Source of the DNA: Haemonchus contortus
Lineage: Eukaryota > Nematoda > Chromadorea > Rhabditida > Trichostrongylidae
NCBI GenBank assembly: GCA_000469685.2
Contig: LS997562.1
Span: forward strand, 38,104,345-38,168,344
Direction: 5' to 3'
DNA: 64,000 nucleotides
In this document: piece by piece, positions 46,701-55,133 of the stretch
How the letters are laid out: the number at the start of each line of letters is the position of its first letter
Numbering within the stretch: position 1 is the first letter of the stretch
Translations under genes and position numbers: made by a program
The notes under the pieces: generated by a model
What the model was told of the DNA's origin: nothing
The model's input: the letters and a program-made list of their open reading frames with translations, nothing else
The model's database searches: none

Positions 46701-49700
46701 AAATTTGAGTATTTTCTTCTCAAAAATTCTTCTATTGAACAATTTTATTCATCAACTATTTACAAATACAAAATCGTCATTATTTATACCACGTGTAAAA
46801 TTTCAGCGGTAATTTTTTGTATCTACATCTTTACCTTTAATTGCATCACATTAAATTGTTGATTACACTCATCACATTATTGATATTGTTATTGACACAC
46901 ACTAAACATAGATGCTGTACATTCCCTTCTTGCAAGCCCTACACTTTCGCTGTTGCACACCTCGCGCACATACTGCGTGGGCCCAAACGCGGCATTCCGT
47001 GCATCGCATCCACTGTGTTTCTCGGGCGTCTGGTTCCTCTGGGTCCATGTCTTCTGGAAGAGTGGGGTCTTCCTCGAAACAAATCGAGCAGAATAAGATC
47101 TCTTCTGGGTCAACTCTTATGTCCTCCACGGATTGCGTTTTCCTACGCATTTCTTTTCGAATTCGAGCTCTCTGTAATTATGTAATGTAAAGTATCTAAG
47201 CCGTTCATATTAACATATCCATTTAATCTTTACAACGTACCGAGTAAAGCTCAGATTTTTGCATTTTCGGTCGTCCGTGGGCAGGTACGTCAGGTCTGGA
47301 AACAATACCAGCAGCTTCAAGGGGAACATTTGTGTCGCCAGCAATCACTCGCAATCTTTCAGCGAGTGCCGTCAGAGTGTCTAAGGCGTTCTCATCTTCT
47401 TGCCTAACTAGAGCATTTACCTTTGCATGGATCATGGTATAGCTCTGAAAAAGAATATCTACATTAACGAATTAGATATGGCTAAGTAAAGCGACCTTTG
47501 CTATATCGTCACGAAGCGCATGCAGTTCCCCACGTATATCACGGATAGGCCCAGGGTCCCTTTCTGAGTGAACCATTACAACTCCTCGCGGTTCCGGTTG
47601 CAGCTCAATGAACGTAGATTCTTGCACAATTTCTTCCCGTCTTTCTTGCACAATTTCTTCCTGTCCTTGCACTGTTTCTTCCTGTCCTTCTTGCACTGTT
47701 TCTTCCTGTCCTTCTTGCACTGTTTCTTCCTGTCCTGAAAGCAAAGAAGTCACTATATCAACGGACAACTGTAATTATAATCACGCACCATAAAACTTCA
47801 CTGCGTGTCCGTGTAGACATGCTACTCCTGCGAGAGCTCCACTTCGGCAAGAACAAGTAAAGGAGTAGGGACAAACGTGACATCGGGAACAGTGGGTGTT
47901 TGTCTGAAATATATTCGTAATGATTAATGAATGAACTAGTATATTTCATGAAGTGCGAGTTGTAACCACTAGCCTGGGGAGAACACACGCAGTGTCCATC
48001 GAATTCGACGCGATACACTGTCCCGGATGTTGCGCTGTACACATTCCACGCCAAGTCCCCTACTTTGTGAATTTTATCAGAACTTTCCTTGTAGAACCGG
48101 ACTGCGAGCTTGTGTTGGATGTTGTTCTCTCTCATCCGGTAGGACGAAACAAGTTGCCTACGATCCTGTAATGGATAAATTGCCTTCATTCACCCGATAT
48201 CAATCGATTATTTACCCTTATTTCGAAGTCCAACGCCAGTTCTTCCACGGCCTTTATCAGGGTGTCCACCACGTAATCGATTCTTGAATTCGCTTTCCTC
48301 TTCAATTTCTCTTGCTTCAGTCGTAGATGCCATCTTTCCGTGTACATGGAAGTGCTCATCACAACACCTTGTCGGCGAAATGCTGCCCACTTCTTTATTT
48401 TCTCTTCCCCTTGAAATGAAAAGAGTCCTATCAGAAGGTAAGAAGGAAGCGACTTGTGTTACCGAGGTACTCCCGTTGAAGGTACTGAATGAGGCGCGAG
48501 CAGTTCTTCAGGCGTAGGTGTGTGAGTACCTCCCCAAGCCTTGCGTGGAACGTCGCCTCGTCGCTGATTCTTAGTAGGTTTCTAAAGGCTCCGATGATGC
48601 CTCTTTGAAGCTCTGGCTAAAAGTCCTAATTAGAAATATGTGGCGTTCTAGGGACTACAATTTTACCTTCACAAATTCCTTGGTCTTTCGTTTCCAAGAT
48701 TGTAGAATATGGAATCTACACAAGAAGTGATCTACCTCCCGATCTGGGAAGGAAGATTTGAAGCCATTGTAGAACGCGAGGGCTTCATCGGAGACTAGAG
48801 ATTTTGGAGCAAAATTTGGCACGATTTTCTTTATTTCATCAAAAAGAATTTCCACTTCCTTCGCCGTCATTTCACCCGACAACAAAAATGCTAAAATTTG
48901 AATGATTACTCACAGTAGAATTAATCAATCTTAGATACCTGCAGGAAGTCCACGGTCGCGATCGTCAATCACCATAACTGTTGCGAGCTTCAAGGCATAC
49001 CTCGTCACATTATGGGTGTCATCAACCGCAATTCCCTTACTCGCAAATTGGTCCAGCCATCTCTGCTGGCGCGGTGTGATGATCACTGTAATGGGGCCCT
49101 TCCAAGAACGCAATTCGTTTATCATCGTGTCAAGACTAACCAAGAACAAAATCCTTTCCACTCGGCTCGTCCTGCTTTTTGAAAAAACGTATTCCGTCAC
49201 TCGGGTTTCGTTCTTGCTCTCTCAATTCTAGTGAAGTAATATCATCTCTGTCACGCAATCCTGGTGTCAGCTTGTACTTTGTCATGACATTCCAGAGGTC
49301 CTTCTTCGTAACAAAGTAGAGCTTACATTCCTTGGACTCGTAATCCTTTCTCATTTTTTGTATAATGTAATCAGTGGAAAACTCTGGAATGTGGAATCGT
49401 GATTGAATACATTTGTGATACATCATAATAGCGTCATCTACCTTGGATCATGTATTTTAAATACTCTAACTGTTCATCTGTCCACCGTAACAGGGTAACA
49501 GGGCAGGATCGAGGTCGTGCCCTATATGGCCGAAACAGCCTATCACACTCACTGATCCATCTTCTTTAAAGTGCACATTTGCAAACGCTGAGCAGTACAA
49601 TTGTACTTTTTTGCTAGCGCGCATACGACGCTCTCCTTGCGAAACACCCTCGCCACAACGGTTGCACCTATATAATTAAAAATTAGGGAAACGCGTAAAA

Positions 49701-52700
49701 AGGTGAAGCAAGCTAATGGTCAGACCGCATTATCAAGTCCTTTCCGCCTTTTTTGCTTGACCTGCGGAAAAATGAAGTTCGCACATTCTCTTCATCCACT
49801 CCTAAAAGAACTTCTTCTATTTGGAATTTCCATTTGGCATAGTACTTACCTCAAAGTCCTCCGAGTTCTGGAAGGATACATTATGAACGACGTACTCTTG
49901 AGGTCTTCCCATGGCGCCTTCATTCAGATGATCAAATCCACAGTGCCGACTCAACTCTTCATGAGTTTTAAATACTTCTTCACAGAGACAGCACTGTGGC
50001 GATACACCGCGACTTTCTTCCTCCTCAACCACGACAGAGCTTGATGATGCAGAATGCTTAGATCTATGTATTTGGAGGCCTCTTTTCGATGAGAAAATCC
50101 TTCCACACTGGTTGCAGGTGTGCGTCTGTTTCCCTTCGCTCTCAAATTCCTCCTTCTTGGCCTGTGCCATGACTTTCCTAGCAGACGTTGGTGAAAGGTT
50201 GTGTACTGAGCGTAGATGCTCGAGTATACTATATTTGCTCATACTTTTACCACAAATGGAACAATCGGATCGCTTCGACTCCATTTCACTATAGCTTTCT
50301 AAATGAAATCGGTTACAGCAACTAAGTGTTCACGAAATGAAAATAGAGAAATGGCAAATAAATTGAGAGTACTAAATGAGATCACCAACGCCAAAGCGCC
50401 TGATCAAAGACAGTGGAAGACCTCTTACTCTCAAGAAAGATATTGTCACATGGGTGTGTTGAAATCGGATTGTGTCGTAGGTACGGTATGCTCTGATCCC
50501 ACAACGAAGTAGCCATTGTGAAATCAAAGAGAGAGGTGATTGGGTAAAGGTTTCCACCATATTGTCAAAATTAGCTGTGTGTGGAGAAAAGGTGGTCGTT
50601 GCACAACGTTCTATTTAACTTTAAATTGAACCTCCGATTAAATCGCATGAAGTGACTTTAGAGGTAAAAGAAAGAATGCGAAGAGTGTGAAGGGGAATGA
50701 AAGAAAACTTGCTGAAAAATTAACGGGAAAAGAGCTGAAACACTTGCTCATACCAGCAGCAAAGTGAAAAGGGGTAGAATCGTACACGTTCTCCCACAAT
50801 TCAACCCTATGCCGGTTCACTGAGACTTTAAAGAAGGAGTATCTCAAGCAATCCTATAAATATCCAATAGAAACAGAAGCGAATTGAGAAGCGATAGCAG
50901 CAGCAAAAGCCCAAATCAGTCGCTAATAGAACATCATAGTATGAAGCGAAACTCACCATAAATTAGTGTAATGCTAGTCAAGTTGTTCTAGAATTGAATA
51001 GCAGTTGAGTAAATTGCAAACTCGAAGCATATGCAGAGAGGAATGAAAATTTGACAATGGAATCTCGAAATTTTTATTCCATATTGTTGAAATAATGTGT
51101 TATGAATAATTGTAAATGGTCAATGAATTAAATTGTTGAAGCAGAAGAATTCATAAAAGCGAATGAATATGAACGCGGAAAATACGACGAGAACTACCTG
51201 ATTTCAAGGGCAAAATGATGGCATAAGCGGGGAAGCTGTGAATTCCCCTCCAAAGCAACATAAAAATGAAAATGGGTAGAACCGTAAACGTTCTCCCTCA
51301 ATTCAGGTCTATGCTGCTCATAAGTAGGAGAAAATTCAAGCGAAGACAACTACAAAGACCGTTATACTGAAAAGCAAGAACAATTGTTAAAGCAAGGGTA
51401 GAAATAAATAAGCAATAAATGTGGAATAAAACTCACCACAAACGTTTTCCAATATCAGAAAGTCAAAAATTTACAATTCCTCCTGAAAAACGAACATAAC
51501 AAGCGCCTAAAGAAGTAGGGTCAAGAAGCGGAGTTAATAGAATTCCTAATCACAGCCTTAAGTATGCCAAAAACAGAAAGAATCACTTACCAACAAAGAG
51601 AAGAAAGAAGTTGGCTCGGTCGATCAGCATCCCAACAGAGTTCGAAATTCGGGTGAAAATGTAGTTGGGGGGGGCCACGCGGCGGCGCGGCACTTTCCTC
51701 GTCTGGCGCTCTCCGCGGCGAGATAGTAAACAAGGAAGGGTAGGCGAGCCCGTAATGATATTTAGGGACGTTTCATAGCTTTTTTATGTTATAGCTGTGT
51801 ATTTTCACCTAATTTTAGGAAGGGGAGGGGCTCCGGGGTGGGTGAGCCAATTGGACGTTCAACTTTTATCTCATCCCAGCTTTTTGAACGAGATAACCAT
51901 CTCACCCACCCCGGAGCCCCTCCCCTTCTTAAAAATAGGTTTTATCGGCTCAGAAGAAGAGTATCTATCATATGCAAGCATATCAACACGTGTCAACAGT
52001 TAGTTTGTTCTAAATCACGAAACATATCAGTACAACCTCACCATTCCTTCCCAGACTCAGGCCCACTACTATCTCGCTGTGGAGAGCGCCAGACGAGGAA
52101 AGTGTCGCGCCGCCGCGTGGCCCCTCCCAACTACATTTTCACCGAAATTCGAACACCAGATTTGAATAGATAGAAGAAAAGTAGAAGCAGAATAGAATAT
52201 CAGCAGAGTGAAGAAATACAAATAAAATGCAGGCGATGGTTAGGCTCGGTCGGCGCGGATTATCCAGTAGAATGGCAGCAGAGTAGTTTCAGCACAGAAT
52301 CTTGCAGAATAGAAGAATAGCAGCTCAGCAAAATAGTGTAGGGAATAAGAAATAAAAAGGGAGAGTTGCATCGATCGGCGTTGAGAGGTAGCTGCCCTGG
52401 TCCCGCAACGAATTGCCTGGTTTTCAGTTGGACAGTTGTCGCAAAAAGTTGACAAATGTCGCGCGCAACTCGTCCGCCAATTTTTCGGGGTGTAGATTTA
52501 GCTGCGAGTGAATAAACCGTGTACATGTGCGATTACACTGCTCCACAAGCCACTCCTGAAAGAACAGCTATGCCGTTACAAGTAACAAAGCTGATAGCAC
52601 TTCTCTCATAAACGAACCTCATATTTCTGAAACGTTGGAAAATGCGCGGTAAACACTGAATAATCTTGTGGTTCGCTATAACTGCTGTCCTCTCTGTGAC

Positions 52701-52941
52701 GGTGTTCACAATGTCTTGCCAAACCCACGTGATCCAGAACTTCCACTCCGCATGAGGGACAAGTTACCAAAGAATTTACCGGATCACTACTATTTGAGGT
52801 GGTTTCACTCGCGATGCCTGTTTCCACTTGCTGAGCTTCACCATCGGGAAAGTTGTGACCTTCTTGCAAGTGCTTGCTTATCATCCTATGGAGAACCAGG
52901 TCCGAACAAAGATCACATCGCCACAGCAGTTCAGCCATCAT
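30215..52941 (-). CDS. Six-module MULE-type DNA-binding protein (two C2H2 fingers + FAR1/WRKY-GCM1-like zinc domain per module), interrupted by a MULE
   Basis: Six tandem modules share one exon plan. C encodes two C2H2 fingers and the GxPQDY.VF motif, D encodes a W..(C).RT pattern ending LR, A encodes RC.R...C.CFLNV...GCFGH.GH, and B encodes YS.D.IL....YS.KTSRL.HV.R.DL. C ends in phase 0, D with AG|, A with one leftover base, B in phase 0. Linker exons join B to the next C in phase everywhere except between modules 2 and 3, which I could not bridge. The total is about 2,400 aa. D and A together resemble the FAR1-type WRKY-GCM1 zinc domain at the N-terminus of MULE transposases. No transposase, SWIM or PHD domain belongs to the chain. 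The ATG at 52941 follows TTTAG directly. Two or more separate genes (for example modules 1-2 and 3-6) remain possible. Inference: a domesticated MULE-derived DNA-binding protein. Confidence 0.7.
32706..35113 (-). other. Module 5 of the modular gene with a long repetitive linker
   Basis: Exons are C 35113-34781 (LWRCTLCRKALFRKNLYAH, CPECDEKLPDHRNLAVHCDRFH), D 34513-34428, A 34209-33992 (218 nt; RCHRAGRYKPK...CSCYLNV...GCFGHIGH) and B 33934-33699. The linker 33632-32706 is 309 codons, low complexity, with several imperfect repeats built on RRLEPPHLISLADG and related segments. Confidence 0.75.
36348..38828 (-). other. Module 4 of the modular gene with linker exons
   Basis: Exon C is 38828-38205, with an acidic 95-residue leader before ELWRCDICLKTMLRKNLYIH and CPVCGVVVFDHVVLAKHCATFH. 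D is 38112-38033, A 37710-37493 (218 nt; RCSRAGRY) and B 37434-37205. Linkers are 36876-36670 and 36578-36348. The last linker exon begins exactly at the edge of a perfect hairpin. All junctions are in phase and none needs a new ATG, which argues that modules 3 and 4 belong to one transcript. Confidence 0.75.
36523..36578. repeat. Perfect 22-bp hairpin forming the 5' end of a coding exon
   Basis: GCTGCTTTCATACTTCGACGTG at 36523-36544 is the exact reverse complement of 36557-36578, with a 12-nt loop. On the minus strand the last linker exon of module 4 starts at 36578, directly after the acceptor TGCTTCAG. The first 56 nt of that exon are therefore the hairpin, and the frame stays open through it. 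Related TATGAAAGCAGCC ends occur at about 53521 and 54095. Confidence 0.8.
38886..40310 (-). other. Module 3 of the modular gene, first C2H2 finger degenerate
   Basis: Exons are C about 40307-40040, D 39983-39889 (KWLTEQCDRTCTTFLRRSS), A 39416-39199 (218 nt) and B 39136-38886. In C the second finger is intact (CCPVCGEATSDPLSLAKHCDRVH). The first has lost the C..C pair and about four residues, including its first histidine (RVMLPEDLQSVH against RVMLRKSLFIHLQKLH elsewhere). I could not find the linker exon that should join it to module 2. Confidence 0.65.
42192..43734 (-). other. Module 2 of the modular gene
   Basis: Exons are C 43734-43402 (WRCYLC...H....H, CPVCEEKVKNHFALAVHCDKFH), D 43346-43267 (EWLTELCERTTTSLIRR), A 42714-42497 (218 nt; RCPRVGRY...CPCFLNV...GCFGHAGH) and B 42433-42198 (SLLKEQYSTKTSRLAHV). 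After the B donor the frame reads GTA TGA, so the module could also be the 3' end of a separate gene. Confidence 0.75.
45566..46200 (+). repeat. Left terminal inverted repeat of the MULE
   Basis: About 635 bp, matching the reverse complement of 51375-52509 once the nested MITE and its duplication are left out. It keeps the uninterrupted MITE target (CGAATTTCGAAC around 45958-45969). Both repeats contain the same 71-codon open frame, which I take as incidental. Confidence 0.9.
46201..46901. other. MULE 3' non-coding interior
   Basis: No exon is seen between the left inverted repeat and the transposase stop. A TATAAATAGAG sequence at about 46376 on the plus strand resembles a core promoter but has no supported ORF behind it. 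A minus-strand AATAAA lies near 46743. Confidence 0.4.
46902..50284 (-). CDS. MULE transposase: C2H2 fingers, FAR1-like zinc domain, DDE transposase, SWIM, PHD finger
   Basis: Exon 50284-49850 has three C2H2 fingers (CSICGK, CNQCGR, CCLCEE) and ends in the module motif GRPQEY. Exons 49787-49726 and 49667-49442 match D and A of the host modules; exon B starts at 49383. The transposase core carries the first Asp in IAVDDTHN (exon ending 48939), the second in LVSDEALAFYNGF followed by C.FHILQSW (48890-48667), and the Glu in SMYTERWHLRLK (48409-48216). Exon 48165-47974 precedes the SWIM finger C.C...C.H.H in 47903-47789. Then come a GQEETVQE repeat exon (47734-47496), 47444-47241, and a C-terminal PHD-type C4HC3 finger (47171-46902, TAG). 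Exons from 48890 on join in phase. The zinc exon has a frame-breaking 8-bp duplication, and the join from B to the first transposase exon is unresolved, so this copy may not make full-length protein. Confidence 0.88.
47630..47734 (-). repeat. Coding minisatellite (GQEETVQE units) in the MULE protein
   Basis: Three copies of GQEETVQ(E), each 24 nt, are followed by two diverged copies (GQEEIVQE, RREEIVQE). Together they form an acidic Gln/Glu stretch between the SWIM and PHD fingers. The near-identical nucleotide units suggest that copy number changes by slippage. Confidence 0.8.
50285..51374. other. MULE 5' non-coding interior with a diverged internal duplication
   Basis: The stretch between the transposase ATG and the right inverted repeat has no supported exon. 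Two diverged copies of a segment sharing GGGTAGAA.CGTA.ACGTTCTC occur near 50774 and 51276, about 500 bp apart, so the leader region contains an old tandem duplication. Confidence 0.45.
51375..52509 (-). repeat. Right terminal inverted repeat of the MULE, with nested MITE
   Basis: Identity with the left repeat begins at 52509 and stops at 51375, where the left continues TTCTTTTAAA and the right CTTTTCAG on the same strand. The MITE at 51653-52145 splits it. Confidence 0.9.
51653..52145. mobile_element. 493-bp MITE nested in the MULE right inverted repeat
   Basis: The ends are inverted repeats starting GGTGAAAATGTAGTTGGG. The flanks carry the 8-bp direct repeat GAAATTCG at 51645-51652 and 52146-52153. 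The left MULE repeat has this sequence once and no insert, which defines both boundaries exactly. The element is palindromic at two scales: outer arms with the CGGCGCGG core, and an inner hairpin of about 125 bp (AAGGGGAGGGGCTCCGGGGT and its complement). An 8-bp duplication fits a hAT-like or similar family. It has no coding capacity. Confidence 0.92.
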
Positions 52942-53397
52942 CTAAACGATTGACACTTCAATGGATTTAGAGAATCCCAGTCAATAGACGAATTATGGAC
53001 ATCTATGTTCACCACGAAGACAACCTTATAACTAAAAACGGAGATCAATTACTGCTTTCAAGCTTTACCATGAACCAATGAATTCATGACAGCTTCCAGA
53101 ACGCACAGAACGAGCAAATCAACGCTCTAGATCGAGAATAAACAGAAGTTCACGATCAACACGAAAAGTAATTCCATGTAAGAAACCCGAAGAGGGGGAG
53201 GGTAAGGAGGGGTGTGTGTGTGTGAGTACTTGAGCTACCTACCCTGATCAGAAAAAAGTACAAATAAGATAAACGTCCTTCTACAAGAAACGCGCGGTAT
53301 CGCTCGCGAAGTAAAAACGGCCCTCTGTGTAGTTGCGTACTCCTGTGAGTACTGTAATCTTACGCCTAGTGCACTGTGCAGCACAAAGCTGTTACTG

Positions 53398-54110
53398 TTT
53401 TCATAGTCCGCGATTTGGCCCGCGAGCGAGCGAGCGACGAGGGCGGCGCATGCCCCTTGCTTACATCCGCTTCCTAGATGTACGGGCATCTCCAACGGCG
53501 TGCCGGCGCGCTTGCCGAAGTATGAAAGCAGCCAATTTGGGGTGCTAAGGGAGTTGGGGGGGGGCACGCGGCGGCGCGGCGCCTTTTCATGTCTGCGCCC
53601 TCTACGGCGAGATAGTGGGCAAGGAAGGGTAGGCGAGCCCGTAATGGTGTTTAGGGACATTTCATAGCTCTTTTATGGTATAACTGCGTAATTTTCACCT
53701 AATTTTAGTAAGGGGAGGGGCTCCGGGGTGGGTGAGCCAATTGGACGTTCAGCTTTTATCTCTTCTCAGCTTTTTGCACGAGATAACTATCTCACCCACC
53801 CCGGAGCCCCTCCCCTTCCTAAAAATAGGGTTTTATCGGCTCAGAAGAAGAGTATCCACAATATACAAGCATATATCATGTGCCAAGATGTAATTTGTTT
53901 TGAATCACGAGACACTTCAGTACAACTCCACCATCCCTTCCCAGACTCAGCTCCAGTACTACTATCTCGCCGTAGAGGGCGCAGACATGAAAAGGCGCCG
54001 CGCCGCCGCGTGGCCCCTCCCAACTCACTTAGCACCCAATTTGGTCGATATCGCCGCACGAGTAGCTCGCTCGCTAGCGGACCAAATCGCTGACTATGAA
54101 AGCAGCCAAA
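53398..54110. repeat. Inverted-repeat segments with GGCTGCTTTCATA-type ends around the second MITE
   Basis: TTTCATAGTCCGCGATTTGG near 53400 is the near reverse complement of the stretch at about 54080-54105 (CCAAATCGCTGACTATGAAAG). TATGAAAGCAGCC also ends at 53533, immediately before the MITE. These ends match those of the 56-bp hairpin at 36523-36578, so a family of small palindromic repeats is likely. Confidence 0.5.
53541..54036. mobile_element. Second copy of the same MITE family, 496 bp
   Basis: It is highly similar to 51653-52145 through the interior, including the GGGGCTCCGGGGTGGGTGAG inner hairpin. The ends begin GGTGCTAAG.GAGTTGGG. The 8-bp duplication is CAATTTGG at 53533-53540 and 54037-54044. 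The outermost ~10 bp differ between the two copies. Confidence 0.88.
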
Positions 54111-55120
54111 CAGTCAGACGGTCGGTAGATACCCAAGACATCCAGGCATGCCATGCCTTCGGATTCGATACCGGACTCGTCTGGGAGGATAGAAGCACTG
54201 ACTTGTATATCGGGTGGCCACCGCAATCATTGTGGGGGCCACATACGCATCCGGTACGCCACTTCGATTCTGAAGGGAAGTCGAATGTGTGGGCGCATCC
54301 CTCAGACGGAATTCATTAACGCCAAAGACTTTATCATGAATAAAGTTGCTCTTTGAAGAAGCACTAGCTGTATACAATACGACTTTATCCAAATCCTATA
54401 ACTCCAAGCACCGCGGTGACTTGAAGCTGACAAATTCTTATTTACCCAACTACTATTGCTTAAAGATCTGTAACTTGAGTGATGGTCAGCACTACTACTG
54501 GTTATATGAGAGTAATGTAAATATAAGGTCTAAAATTTCCTGAAGGAACTAGAAGTTTCCCTTCCCACCACCTAAGCCTGACGCTGTTTCTTTGTCTAAA
54601 CCCTCTCCGCGAGAGAGCTTTTCGTTAGCAGCCTGGGAACCGCCTTATCATGCGCGCACGTAGTTCTGAAGACATTTATCAGTACATAGCGATATTTCGC
54701 AATTGGTTGTTGTTTTTTTTACAAGGTTGAAGTCCATATTAGAGAAAGGAATTCATGCACTTCTAGTTCATCCTGTTTGCAATCGTTAGCTTTATTCGCC
54801 CTGATTACATGATTTCTTTTCGATTGTATGCATTCGGGCTATTTTCTCTCATAGGTCTTTATTCGTTTTCATCTTTTTTTTCTATTATGCTGAGTTCCCA
54901 ACAGAATAAACCGTGATAGGAAATGTATAGCTCATCTTGTTGGTTTCAGAATGCTATTCACGAACTCTACCTCGCTCTATTTTAGAAAGTAGTAAAAAGC
55001 CTTAATCATCCTTCACATTTCAAAGAAGTTACCCAAAACTCAGAATAAGCGTATATTCTAGTTCAAGAAGCTTTTTTTTTAGTGTAAGGCAGGGACTAAA
55101 CGTCCAAAACTACTTTTCAG
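54111..55120. other. Intergenic, no supported gene
   Basis: Only short unsupported ORFs are present. I see no repeat that I can name and no convincing exon chain before the acceptor at 55118-55120. Confidence 0.4.
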
Positions 55121-55133
55121 GTATTCTCGATCG

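Larger units (their letters stand above)
45566..52509 (-). mobile_element. Complete Mutator-like (MULE) DNA transposon, 6.94 kb
   Basis: The ends are inverted repeats starting ACTCGCAGCTAAATC, about 635 bp long. The left is 45566-46200. The right is 51375-52509, including a 501-bp nested insertion with its duplication. By eye I see one clear substitution between them (CACTCCGCTG against CACTCTGCTG). A perfect 9-bp target duplication, GAATAAACC, lies at 45557-45565 and 52510-52518. Inside is a minus-strand transposase gene with DDE, SWIM and PHD domains. The insertion splits the D exon of module 1 of the modular gene, which has the same orientation. The near-identical ends show it is young. 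Confidence 0.95.
43814..52941 (-). other. Module 1 of the modular gene, D exon split by the MULE
   Basis: C is 52941-52618, with WRCDLC...H....H and CPSCGVEVLDHVGLARHCEHRH. D is 52555-52510 continued at 45556-45520, interrupted by the transposon. A is 44856-44666, which at 191 nt is 27 nt shorter than the others. B is 44599-44367. Linker exons are 44309-44166, 44112-43948 and 43894-43814, acidic and Ser/Thr-rich. With the element and one copy of its duplication left out, D is 83 nt, ends AG|GTAGTT, and joins A as R-C-N-R in the correct phase. Confidence 0.75.

Noticed and set aside
49486..49505. TAACAGGGTAA resembles part of the I-SceI homing endonuclease site
   Set aside because: Only 11 of 18 bases match, and an 8-bp tandem duplication explains the sequence.
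30215..52941. CRISPR or ordinary satellite array
   Set aside because: The periodicity comes from protein-coding exon modules with diverged introns, not from short identical repeats.
53340..53660. ORFs reading through the MITE arms
   Set aside because: They are GC-rich readings of palindromic non-coding repeats.
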